64,000 bases of DNA from Talpa occidentalis (Eukaryota; Chordata; Mammalia; Eulipotyphla; Talpidae). The position numbers and the translations under genes were made by a program. Position 1 is the stretch's first letter; each line of letters begins with the position of its first letter. The DNA lies in assembly GCF_014898055.3 (NCBI RefSeq), contig NW_023602073.1, forward strand, positions 18,647,784-18,711,783, read 5' to 3'. Positions 54,152 through 64,000 of the stretch are shown piece by piece. The notes under the pieces are model-generated. The model had not been told where the DNA came from. It made no database searches and saw only the letters and a program-made list of their open reading frames with translations.

Positions 54152-54413
54152 GGGCCTCCCTGGTGGCACAAGGGGTTAAACACAGCACTGTGAAGCTATC
54201 CACAGTATCAGTAGCACAAATTCAAACCCCAGCCAGGGAGCTGACCTACATGGCGCATCAGACCTCTCCTGTCTCCCCGCTGCTACCCTTAACATTGCAT
54301 TTCAGTAGATTTGCCTGCTCTGCTCCCCACTGTCTCTGGTGAATCTTCTCACCCCCCACACCTCTACCCTACACCCCAGCTCTTGTATGCATAAATAAAT
54401 AAATTTAAAAAAA
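54152..54413 (+). repeat. tRNA-derived SINE
   Basis: Full-length copy (GGGCCTCCCTGGTGGCACAAGG ... TGCATAAATAAATAAATT). Confidence 0.88.
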
Positions 54414-56800
54414 TTAAAGTATGGCAAATCTCAGGCTACCACTGAAAATGGAATCCCAGCAGGCCTTAGAAGGAAGGCGCATTCTCTCAGGTCAAGGACT
54501 GATGTTAGAACTTGACCTGAGCTGCAAGGGACACGGCCCACTGTCCCCTGACTCCTTATTCTCCAGGCTGGGTCCAGTCCAGACCCGAGGGTTTGAAGAG
54601 ATCATCCTTCTCTTAGTTGTTTCCCTTCTGTTTCACGTGGATGCACGACATTTCCTACTTAGTTCTGCTTCTTGGACTTTTCTCCTGACCACATAGGCGG
54701 GATGTGCCCCACACAGACTCTGCTGCCACTCTAATTTTACACCTGCAGTGCTCCAAGTTTTAATTCAACAAGGGATGTGAGGGAGGCCTGACTTTGACAC
54801 TGATGTCAAGGCTTACAAAAGGCCTGCAGAGAAAGGAGGAACAGTCCAGTGAGCCTGGTCACCAGAAAGGAAGGTTTTTCAAAATATATTCTGTCAAGGT
54901 AAAAAAGTATTTGAGAGGATGTATTTATGGATGACAATTTTCAGAGGGATCAGGAATCAGATCAAGTTCTAAAAGAAAAGGAAAAGAGAGAAACAGAAAC
55001 CCAACCAGGAAGATGGAGATGTAAGCTAGAAAGGTGAATTGCACCCACTCATGCACACATAAATTTTGTTCCTGTCCAGAGGAAAAACAAAACATTTCCC
55101 AGCTAGACATATCTGTAGAAAGTGTTAGCTGCGAAGGCATGGATCCCAGTATTTACCCAATGTACTATCTTTCAAGTAATTGTAAGTTGGGAAAAGTCAC
55201 TGAATATTTTTAAAGTTCAGGTTACTCATTTCTAAAATAAGAATAACTAGCAGTATCAAATTCATTGTGCTGTTAACGAGTCTTAAAAATGGTTCATCTA
55301 TAGAAAATGTTCAGCATGATGATAGTCACCACACCATACACCATATATTCTAGTGATGTTATTCTTGGAGCAATTTAATTCAAACATTTATTGAGTAACT
55401 GTTATCCTGTGCCAGGCACTCCACTAGAACAGGCCAGGTCTTGCCTTGAAGGTGTTGGAAAGCTTATGAGTGAAATATCATAACTGAATAATTATGTGAC
55501 AGTGAATGAGAAATTATAAACAAACCATTTATATATAACCTGAAATAGGGATGTCAGAGGATCAATTAATTCTCCCTGGGGTGTCAGGGAAGACAAGTGA
55601 ACTAGATCTACATGCATAGGATTTAACATGGCAGAGGGAGGGAGGAGGGTGCTCAGGGGAGTCATGCAACATCTGACACATTTGACATGTAGCAGGCCCA
55701 GGAAAGGTGATGTGCAGGCCTCTAAATCTGGCTGCAGGCCTGGCTAAGAATGTGGACTTTACTTGTTAGGCCTTCGGAGCACAAACGAACAGGTCTGTGT
55801 TTTAGAGCTACAGAATGGAAAGTAGAAGAGGCCCCAGAGACCATCTTCCAAGGGCCTAGGTAACCTCCTGTTCCCTCACCTGTCCTGTCTCCTAGGAACC
55901 TTAGCAGGTAGGCAGTGATGGAGATGCAGGATGAACCAGACAGGCAAGGCCCATGCCCGCAGAGAGTTTTACACTCTAGTGGCATCAAACAGACAACAAA
56001 AAAGCAAACAGGACAAATAAACCAGACCGCAAGGACCAGAGAATTGCAGCCGGTATTAGGAGATGCAGTGAGGTGGCTAAGGCTTCTCTAAAGTGAAGTC
56101 AGGGAGCCCTTTCTGAGAGGAAAACAGAAACACAGAGGAAGGAGACAGACATCCCTGGGCAGAGGGGGTTGGGAGTGGGGAGCAAAGATCTGAGAAACCC
56201 TGGAAATTCTTTTCAGCATCTGGTGTATCTGTATGTGTTTTTCTGGGAAATTCTCAAAGATACGTGGGATCCCCTTCGACCAAATGTTAAGAACCAGTGC
56301 ATTTAGGACACCACTAAAGGACACATGTGGGCCGGGGAGGTTTGACTCTCCAGCTGGGCTTTCAACCTAACTGAGCATCAGCAACCTAACAAAAGCATCA
56401 GCAAAGGACCCCAGACATTTCTTCTTCAAATACCAACACCTCATTATGAAGGGTGCATGCCACAAGCATTTTTACTATTCATTTACCTACATGGACTTGA
56501 GCTCGATTCTCAGACACAAACATGTAAATACCCACATATTTACTACTTACATACATTCTATACATATCGTAATGCATATGTTATATCAACAGTATGCGTG
56601 TATATATTCCTCCGCCCCTACCCCATCCACCCTATCCCCACTCCCATCCTCACCCCGACTTACCTCACGCTATCCAAGTAAGAGATACTCGAAGGGCAAA
56701 ACTGGCCTCCCTTGGTCTGAAGTGAATCCTAGATGAAAAAAAAACCTCAAAAACAAAACACACTCGTTTTTCTGACCATCAAGCGATGCCCCTGACCTAG
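54414..56800. other. Non-coding stretch upstream of the CpG island
   Basis: No exon supported on either strand, although the first TEX56 exon(s) may be here or in the island. A pyrimidine-rich stretch lies at 56600-56680. Nothing else seen. Confidence 0.5.
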
Positions 56801-57680
56801 AAGTGACCGTGGCGGGCACACTGTCAGCGGGCGCCTCCCTTTGCGCCCCTTCGTCCCATGTGGGCTGCCAGAGTCTGGCGAGAACTTGGCCACATCGAGC
56901 CCCGAGTCCAGCGCAGCGCCGGGCAGGGCACCCTCGGTGCGTGGCCCGGCCCTGGGGAGGAAGAGGCGGGCCAGGCCTTGGCGGCTGGGGGCCCACCCGG
57001 AGCCACCCGGGGCCCCGCTGGGTCGCTCAGGGTCAAGGTCAGGCCCCGGAAGGCGCTGACCCCCAGCGCCGGCCCCCCCACCCCCCGCCCGCCATGGCCG
57101 AGTGGCGCCGGCCGTCCCGGGGGCACGGATGCCTGCGGACCCCCTCCGGGCCCAGCAGCTGGGCCGCCGCGCCTGCGGACGCCGGTACCCGGTGGCCCCA
57201 GTGGAACGCGGGGCCGCGGCGGGTGGCGCCGCTCCAGGACCGGGGCCGCGGGGCCCGGCCGCCAGCGAGGCCGCCCTGGGCACCCCCCGCGCCCGCCCGC
57301 GGGCCCCGCCGGCCGCCCGCCCGCGGCCCGCTGCCCGCGCTGCCCTCCCTGTCCCCCCGCGGCAGGAAGGCCGAGCCGGACGCGGCGCCCGCCAAGCCGC
57401 ACGCGGAGGCGCCGGGGCCTCGGGGCGCCCTCGGGGACGACGCCGGGGACGACACGTGGGCCACGGGGTAAGAGTGGCCGCCCCGTCCCAGGCCCTCCCT
57501 TCCAGGCCGCCGCCCCACGCCGGGCCCGACCCCTCTCTCGGGCCCCCTCCCAGCCGCGGCCCCCCGCCCCCCAGCCGCCCGCGCCCCCCCCAGCCGAGCA
57601 GAAGCGGGAGCGCCACCCCCACCCCCCGCCGCCCCACTTAGCCCTCGCCCCACTTCTCAGCACCACCCGCCCCTACAGAC
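56800..57680. promoter_or_regulatory. CpG island, probable bidirectional promoter FAM217A/TEX56
   Basis: Extremely GC- and CpG-rich, no TATA box. FAM217A starts here on +, and TEX56 on - must start upstream of 50483. In human the two orthologues are head-to-head as I recall. The bidirectional role is inferred. Confidence 0.75.
57094..57467 (+). CDS. FAM217A: FAM217A candidate first coding exon (long isoform)
   Basis: The ATG at 57094 sits in a strong context (CCCGCCATGG) and opens 374 nt to a GGG|GTAAGA donor, phase 2. Adding the first base of the next exon (58256) keeps the frame through ILREHRTSYSK into the usual MGRRN start. The peptide begins MAEWRRPSRGHGCLRTPSGP, is rich in Pro, Arg and Ala, and ends DDAGDDTWATG. 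The commonly annotated human protein starts at MGRRN as I recall it, so this would add 136 residues. Confidence 0.6.
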
Positions 57681-58255
57681 AATAAATTGTAAACGTTGAG
57701 AAAATAGCTGATGACTGCGGTGGCTTTCATGTGCGAGTCTTTCTGAGAGCCAGAGATTCGATGGTTTTTACCTCAGGCCGGGGTGGGCGGAGGCGGCGCA
57801 TGATAGTTTGGTCTGGAAAGCGGTGTTGGCTCCTGAGGGCCTGTTAGTGTCTCTGAACTGTCTGGGGCGCGGGCCCGCCTGGGGCTTTCATCCCGCAATC
57901 CAGAAGCTTTGAATGCCTGGGACAGAACTAGCCCTCTGTGGTAAGTTCCAGAGAATTCCTTGTCTTTTGTCTAATTTGTATTTTATCCTCCTGCCTGATG
58001 TCTCCTTTCTCACCCTGGCATTTCCTAATCTTCTGTCAGGAGATCTTCCCACTGGCTGGGCCCTCTCTGCCCCCATTTTCTGACTGAGTAGCTGGTTGAC
58101 TACCTGATGCTGTCCCCAGCCTGCCTTCCTAGGCCCCTCCCCTGCTTCCTAAGCATTTTCTTCACCTCCTTTAGTTGGGGAGCCAAAGCTCATGTTTTCT
58201 CTTAAATAAATGTTGTGCCTCACCCATCCATGTGCCTGTCCCACAACCTGTATAG

Positions 58256-58352
58256 GATTTTAAGGGAACACAGGACCAGCTACAGCAAAATGGGGAGAAG
58301 AAACGGGGAGACCGGTGGCACCAACCTGCGGGCCTCAGACATCTCTCATGAG
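58256..58352 (+). CDS. FAM217A: FAM217A exon with canonical start
   Basis: Acceptor CCTGTATAG, donor CATGAG|GTATGG. The ATG at 58290 encodes MGRRNGETGGTNLRASDISH, closely matching the start of human FAM217A as I know it (MGRRNEN...LRVSNIS). FAM217A is a disordered protein of unknown function. Upstream codons in the exon are open and in frame with 57094-57467. Confidence 0.92.
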
Positions 58353-58373
58353 GTATGGCAGATGCTGTTGAAC

Positions 58374-58423
58374 TTGAGTGTTTGGGTAGCGGCTCCCCTT
58401 GAGTGTTTAGGTAGCGGCTCCCC
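58374..58423 (+). repeat. 25-bp tandem duplication
   Basis: Two adjacent units starting TTGAGTGTTTGGGTAGCGGC differ by one base (58374-58398, 58399-58423). They lie 21 bp after the exon donor site. Confidence 0.93.
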
Positions 58424-59936
58424 TATTGCCCCTTCTGCAGAGGCCCCTTGCTGCTTTCTCTCTGCCAGAGGTCTGTACCGAGTCCTCTCTTGGAACATAT
58501 GAAACAGAGAAAGTTTCTTTCTTTTCACAAAGCAAAAGTTAGCCAGCCTCTCTAATTCGCCAACATTTCCTATAGCAATTGGGTTTTGTTAAAGATGCTA
58601 CTTGATCAATCAGGCAGTATTTACCTTTTTAAAGCTTCTCACACATGTTTTGTGGGAAAATGTTGGTAAGGCAGATGGGCTCTTGAAAAGGGGAACCCAC
58701 CCCAACCATTCGGGAGTTTGCAGTCTAGCTGACACCACATGTGATGTTGAGTCTCGCTTGCCACTTTCCACATTTGATGATTTTAGTTTTATTGTTAATA
58801 TAAGACTAGTTCTCTCACATGTTATGTTGTACTTGAGCATGCTAGGATTACATGACTGAAAGAAACTTGAGAATCTATCAGGGAGGTTTTAAAAATACAG
58901 ATAAGTGGAACTTAACGTTAATCCTGATGAATCAGAATCTGTGGTATTTTTTTTCAACTGTTATTTTTTAAAGGCTCCCCCAGTGAGTATCATGTAGAGA
59001 CTAGACCTGTACCGAGGGAGCAGAGAACTTTACTTATTTTTCAAAAATCTCCAGAGAAAATCACCTGTGGCCTATCTTCCAGTGTTCAACTACCCTTTCT
59101 TGTCTCCAAGGAGACAACTTCCTTGCGGGTCAACTAAATCTCCACACGGACTTTAAGCTCATTTCTGCCTGTTCCACCTCAGTGTGGAGAGCTGATACTG
59201 AACTCCTAGCACTTCATTTGGATATTGGTTAGAGTTTAATATATAAAGGGGTTTTCTTGTTTGAGATAGAAAACAACAGAGTTCACTTCTTAAAAATTAC
59301 TTAAACTGCCTCATCATTTCCCCTTCTCTAGGATAAGTTATTACAAGCCTCTTCTATACACACTCCATATTTCCCTCCCAGAGTGCTCGGCACAGTTTCC
59401 AGAATTCCCCCAGTCTTTCTTAGCACCGTTCTCATTCCTTTGGGGGTTTTCTTTGGGATATTTCCTGAGAGTTACTCAATATCTGGAGTCTAGGATGTGC
59501 CGGGGACTGATCAGCGTCAAGGATGATGTGACGATGAGAGGGTTTTCTTTGGTTGATGGAAAAATTTTATAGGCTTTCAGGTCTGGTATTCAGATACAGA
59601 AAATTTAGTGAATGTACCCTATGGACCAGGAATACCCTGAACTGGACATTTTATTCTCTCCTAAACATCTAATTTGGAAATCTGTGTGCCATGACTTTTA
59701 AGAAAATGAGAATGAAACTGTAATTATTGTAAGAGCCTTTCCATGTCTGCACTATGTTGTCAAAAGCTGATAGGTCAGATAAGAGGCCATGGCCCACTCC
59801 TTGGAAATGCTGGCCTGTCCTTACGGGAGGGAGGGGCCTTGTACCTTTTGTCATCCTTTGCCCAAAGGGCATGTAACATCATGCATAGAGCTTTTGAACT
59901 TTCCTTAACATTATCTTAAAATGAATATTGTTTTAG
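58424..59936. other. FAM217A intron
   Basis: No repeat or exon recognised; several short ORFs without splice support. Confidence 0.55.
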
Positions 59937-60021
59937 AACTTACCTCACTGGAGCGTGGATTCAGAAGGACCTGTGTCTGAAAATAAAAACCACCTCCCTG
60001 GAAGGGAGAGTGCAGCAGGTG
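59937..60021 (+). CDS. FAM217A: FAM217A exon
   Basis: Acceptor TTGTTTTAG, donor GGTG|GTAAGA, 85 nt. It encodes NLPHWSVDSEGPVSENKNHL then PGRESAAG, matching the human segment NLSHWNLDSEVPVSENKN as I recall it. Phase 1 out. Confidence 0.93.
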
Positions 60022-60178
60022 GTAAGAAACTCTAGCTATCTTTACACCGATAATTGTAAACACATGGAGATTTATATTTATAACATGAATAGCTGCTCAT
60101 ATTAAAGGGGGTTTGCTTTTTGATATAACCAGTGTTGTTTAATTATTAATTGTCATTTTTTCATATACATTCTTTCAG

Positions 60179-60192
60179 GCAAAATTAACAAG
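60179..60192 (+). CDS. FAM217A: FAM217A microexon (14 nt)
   Basis: TTCTTTCAG|GCAAAATTAACAAG|GTAAGG. With the leftover G of the previous exon it encodes GKINK, as in the human protein. Too short for ORF finding; supported by both splice sites, phase and family match. Confidence 0.9.
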
Positions 60193-60812
60193 GTAAGGAT
60201 AAATGTTTGGTTTTAAATAATTCAGAAAACTGTATTAAACATTATATGTATATATGTTCTTGAAAAAAAGTTTCTTTCCTCAAAGTTAAACTTTACATTT
60301 CCCTTCTATAGAGTTCTTTAAGCAAGTCAAAGCCTTTACTGTTTTCCAGGGGTGCAAATTGGTTATTCAATTAATATTATATTAAGTTAATATAACAATA
60401 TTGTAAGTGAAAATTAACATTGTAGATAGTGAAAATATTGTTTTCTAGAGATTGCAAAAAGGGAAGTAGTCTCGGCCCTTAAGATATCATAAAGCTATTG
60501 AAATGTTTAACATATTATTATTAGTGTGAAAATTTATCTTTCATTTACCTTTTTTTGATCAAAAGATAAAATACCTCCTATTAGAAGAAAGACAGTCTTT
60601 CATGATATTCAAGACTCATTAGGTTACACTTAGTATTAATGATTAAAGTCATTGCTGCTGAAGCCAGCAAAAACAAATGACGTCTGTGTGGATTAAAGAG
60701 GAGTATCCAAGGATTTGACTGCATATTTCTTGGTTAGAACAAGAACTGTACATTCTTAGAAGAATAGGGGAGCAGAGATATGTTGTGTTCAAAAGTTTCC
60801 TCTGCTTTATAG

Positions 60813-60887
60813 AACCATCTGGAAATTCCAATAGAGCAAATGATGCTAGACCTTAATTTGTCAGAGCCTGCTCACAAAATAACACAG
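60813..60887 (+). CDS. FAM217A: FAM217A exon
   Basis: Acceptor TGCTTTATAG, donor ACACAG|GTGGGG, 75 nt, phase 0. It encodes NHLEIPIEQMMLDLNLSEPA then HKITQ, matching human NYLEIPVEQLMLEPNLS. Confidence 0.93.
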
Positions 60888-60974
60888 GTGGGGATTTATT
60901 CATCATACTCTTAGTAAAGTGTTGTTTAGAAATCCATGCAGTCACTAAATTGTCCATGGTTTTTCTCTTATCAG

Positions 60975-61042
60975 AATAGTAAACAAGGGTCATTTCAGTT
61001 ATGGGGTTATCCTCTTAACGAAGGAAGTGCCACAGAGAACAG
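60975..61042 (+). CDS. FAM217A: FAM217A exon
   Basis: Acceptor CTCTTATCAG, donor AACAG|GTGAGC, 68 nt. It encodes NSKQGSFQLWGYPLNEGSAT then EN, matching human NSKQGIFQLWNCPLNEGS. Phase 2 out. The following exons, which encode most of the protein, are not clearly in the window. Confidence 0.93.
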
Positions 61043-61615
61043 GTGAGCGCGTACTTACTTATTTTTGTGAACCCCTAAATGACTAAAACAAAGTCAACTA
61101 CGGATGCGATAACTACTCGTCTGAAATTCTAGAACCGAACACAACTAGAAGAAAAAAGCATTGTGTACAAATAGTGGGAGATTACAGAGACTTGCCCTTC
61201 ACCAGGGCATGTGACTGGCAGACCCCACGGAGATAACCGGGACATGGGTGATTAAGCCTTTACTTCCCTTACAAGAAGTGTTAAGATGGATAGAGTTTGG
61301 ACCTGTTTTTTGAAGGGAAGAGGAATTGTAATAGAAAAGTAATTTCCCACGTGCGTGGAAGAATTTAAATTCATTGAACCCTCATTGAACTCAGTGAATA
61401 ATCACAGCAATGCTATAAGGTAGGTTCTGTCACCATCACCCTGTTTTACAGATGATAACACTGAGGCTGACAGGCAGTTCACCTAGGCCACACCATCAAT
61501 GACTGGTAGAACCAGGTTGTAAAAGTAGCTTGGTTCTCGCTCATCACCATTATGCTATATTACTTCTCAGATCTTACCTGGGTTTGAATGCTTTTATATA
61601 GAGAGATAGATAGAT
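61043..61615. other. FAM217A intron, first part
   Basis: No exon or repeat recognised. Confidence 0.5.
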
Positions 61616-61618
61616 ATA

Positions 61619-61641
61619 GTGTGTGTGTGTGTGTGTGTATG

Positions 61642-61672
<31 letters not shown>

Positions 61673-61700
61673 GGTGTGTTTGTGTGTACATATATATATT
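61619..61700. repeat. (GT)n(AT)n microsatellite
   Basis: A (GT)n stretch runs into (TA)n, then TGTGTGTAC(AT)n. It is likely length-polymorphic. Confidence 0.93.
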
Positions 61701-61727
61701 TTTTGTTCTTAAATTTTCTTTTTTTTT

Positions 61728-61992
61728 AAGATTATTTATGCATACAAGAGCTGGGGTACAGGCCAGAGGTGTGGGAGTGAGAGGATTCAGCAGAGACAGA
61801 GTGGGGAACAGAACAGGCAGATTGACCAAAGTATACTGCTGATGGGAGCAGCGGGCGAGTTAGGAGAGGTCTGCTGCGCCATGTGGGTTGCTCCCTGGCT
61901 GGCGGGGAATCGAACCCTTGAACTCATGCTGCAGAAGCTGAGGACAGCTTCATAGGTTGTGTCTTAACCCCTTGTGCCACCAGGGAGGCCCC
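61728..61992 (-). repeat. tRNA-derived SINE
   Basis: Antisense full-length copy flanked by TCTTAAATTTTC on both sides. Confidence 0.9.
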
Positions 61993-62723
61993 TCTTAAAT
62001 TTTCATGTGTATTAGAACCAGCTAGAATGTTTCTTAAAAACACAAATTACTGTTAATTCGAAATTAACACTTCATCGAGCCTTGTCATGTCACCTTTATG
62101 CACAGTGTATTTCTTAATGGAGATCCTGAAGTCTGTTCCTCTCTTTTGACCCAGTTTCACAACAGGGTGGTTCCCTTGATAACAATTACTTCCTAATCTG
62201 ATGATTTTACCTCTGATAGGCTCAGTGAAGCTCACCTCAGGCTGGAATTTCAGGGGTGAATCTGGGAAGCACAGTGACTAATGTTCAGTGGAAAACTGGT
62301 GCCTGCAGGGTAGGAGAGACTGGAAAGAACTCAGCTGGGAACAGGAATTTCAATGAGAGGTCAAATTAAGTCAATTTTATCACATGGACAGAGGAGCAAA
62401 CACAAACTGAGGCAGTCAAGGGCAGCAGCCAAGGCCACGGACCTGGGGTCCCAGCACATGGCTTTGATTCCCAGCTCTTCCACTTACTAGATGCGCAAAC
62501 CTCACCTGTCTGTGCCTCAGTTTCCTTACCCATAAAAGGTAGAAAATCAAAGTGCCTGTCTCACGAGGTTGTTGCGGGACTACCCAGAATAATGTGTTTA
62601 TAGCTTTTCATTATTGATACTGGAAGGGCCTGATAAAGGGCAGAGTTAGAAGTTGGGCATCCGTGAAAGATTAGTCTTCTAATCTAGTCTTCTAACCTCC
62701 AAATTTCATGCTCTTTTTTTTTT
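61993..62723. other. FAM217A intron segment
   Basis: 62430-62600 has the texture of an old MIR-like repeat (CACTTACTAGATGCGCAAAC...TCTGTGCCTCAGTTTCC...GGTTGTTG). Otherwise nothing. Confidence 0.5.
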
Positions 62724-62890
62724 TAAGATTTATTTATTTATGCATATACAAGACGTGGGGTACAGTCCAGAGATGTGGGGGGTGAGAGGATTCACCAGAG
62801 ACACAGTGGGGAACAGAACAGGCAGATTGACTGAAATACACTGCTGAGGGGAGCAGCAGGCGAGACAGGAGAGGTCTGCCTCGCCACGTC
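62724..62890 (-). repeat. tRNA-derived SINE, head missing
   Basis: Antisense tail and body only; the copy ends after GAGAGGTCTGCCTCGCC without the tRNA-like head. Confidence 0.85.
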
Positions 62891-63023
62891 TCTCCTACCT
62901 ACTCCTAAAACAAAAGTGCACCATCAGGTGAACATTACTGTGGGCTATGTCTGGAGTAATTTTTAATAGCCATTGTCTTGTTTCTTTGTATATTAGAATA
63001 ATTTTTAAAAAGCATAATGGATA

Positions 63024-63282
63024 GGGCCTCCCTGGTGGTCTTGGGGGTAAGCCTCAGCATTACCACTGCGATCCCCTCCGAAGCAGCATGAGTTCAGTCC
63101 TCACTGGGGACTGAAGTGGGTGCAGCAGACTTCTCCTTTCTCGCCCACTGCTCCCCGCAGCAGTATATTTCAGTAGATCTGCCTGTTCCACACCCCACTC
63201 TGTCTCTGGTGAATCCTCTCACCTGCCCCCCACCTCTGGCCGACACCCCAATTCTACGCAAAAATAAATAAATAAAATCTTA
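63024..63282 (+). repeat. tRNA-derived SINE
   Basis: Full-length copy flanked by AAAAGCATAATG on both sides. Confidence 0.9.
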
Positions 63283-63361
63283 AAAGCATAATGACTAAAG
63301 TAAAACCCTTTATTAAGTAACCTTCATTAGGTAACATTCTAAGTGTCTTTTTTTTTAAAAA

Positions 63362-63622
63362 AAGATTTATTTATTTATGTATACAAGAGCTCGGGTATAG
63401 GCCAGAGGCGTGGGGGGTGAGAGGATCGACCAGAGATAGAGTGGGGAACAGAATGGGCAGATTGACCGAAGTACACGGCTGAGGGGAGCAGCAGGTGAGA
63501 CAGGAGAGATCTGCTGCCCCATGTGGGTTGCTTCCTGGCTGGCCGGGATCGAACTCATGCTGCAGTGGCTGCGGTTTGCTTCATAGTGCGGTGCTTAAAC
63601 CCTTGCGCCACCAGGGAGGCCC
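63362..63622 (-). repeat. tRNA-derived SINE
   Basis: Antisense full-length copy, CTAAGTGTCT on both sides. It forms an inverted pair with 63024-63282, 80 bp apart. Confidence 0.9.
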
Positions 63623-64000
63623 CTAAGTGTCTCTTTTTATCTAACTCTAGGCCAATAGACATTTCACTGTAATTTCAGTTTGCACTGGATAGCCTCTTTT
63701 TCAGACTTCTTAACTGCATGTACAATATGTTCAAAGATAAATATATAAAATTAGTCTAGTGTTCCTCAGGCACTAGATTGCTCTCCACCTGAGAATGGAC
63801 AATGGAATGCCCAGTTAATATCTCAATCTATACTTTTCAAAATTGCATACATTTCACTGTGATTAAGGCATATTAGGAAATTAACATTTCTGTTACAGCT
63901 AGGTAGATCAATGTGTCACTGGGAACTAAACATTAAACAGTCTTTGATAAAGGTTATTTGTTATCATTTTGACAGCATTTTCATTCCAGGCAACAAGTCA

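Noticed and set aside
56747..57685. Minus-strand and other-frame ORFs of 200-300 codons in the second CpG island
   Set aside because: Same compositional effect; low-complexity Gly/Ala/Arg/Pro products without splice context. The TEX56 first exon may be here but cannot be picked out.
63990..64000. Possible FAM217A exon start after TTCATTCCAG
   Set aside because: Only 11 bases are visible and the codons do not clearly match the expected next segment.

Overview
The window is mammalian nuclear DNA: intron-split genes, CpG-island promoters, LINE-1, endogenous retrovirus (ERV) sequence and about 30 copies of one tRNA-derived SINE. The SINE head (GGGCCTCCCTGGTGGCGCA), its CT-rich body and its TGCATAAATAAATAAATC tail resemble SINEs I associate with horseshoe-bat-type (Yinpterochiroptera) genomes. 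A bat is my best guess, but it rests on recognition and no search was run. The gene order ECI2 - TEX56 - FAM217A matches the human 6p25 neighbourhood as I recall it, and all three genes were identified by reading exons.

Layout. 1-3877 is a near-identical second copy of 14258-18152 and stops inside an ECI2 exon at a 100-N gap (3878-3977), which looks like an unmerged haplotype or misplaced contig. 3978-6100 is unremarkable flank with one SINE. 6120-6960 is a CpG island with ECI2 exon 1. ECI2 (+) runs to 30963 in ten coding exons. Its 10.5-kb intron 7 holds a 5.3-kb antisense LINE-1 with an intact CpG-rich 5' end and an internal rearrangement. TEX56 (-) occupies 50483-31134 with three phase-compatible exons, its stop about 170 bp from the ECI2 stop in tail-to-tail arrangement. 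Its largest introns contain nested L1 pieces, SINEs, two inverted LTR-like repeats and a young 7.6-kb class II (betaretrovirus-like) provirus at 40336-47953. 56800-57680 is a second CpG island that probably drives FAM217A (+) and perhaps TEX56 (-) in opposite directions. FAM217A exons run to 61042 and the gene leaves the window.

How the genes relate. ECI2 is an auxiliary fatty-acid beta-oxidation enzyme (delta3,delta2-enoyl-CoA isomerase with an N-terminal acyl-CoA-binding domain, mitochondrial and peroxisomal). TEX56 and FAM217A are little-characterised genes, testis-biased as far as I know. They share a locus but no evident pathway.

Main points of interest: the duplicated contig end; a 1-nt frameshift in the ECI2 acyl-CoA-binding exon; a long in-frame upstream coding exon for FAM217A; a very young provirus with near-identical LTRs and a 6-bp target duplication, carrying about 2.8 kb of AT-rich sequence where pol should be; and an L1 whose ORF2 stays open across a deletion/inversion junction containing a perfect 25-bp inverted repeat.
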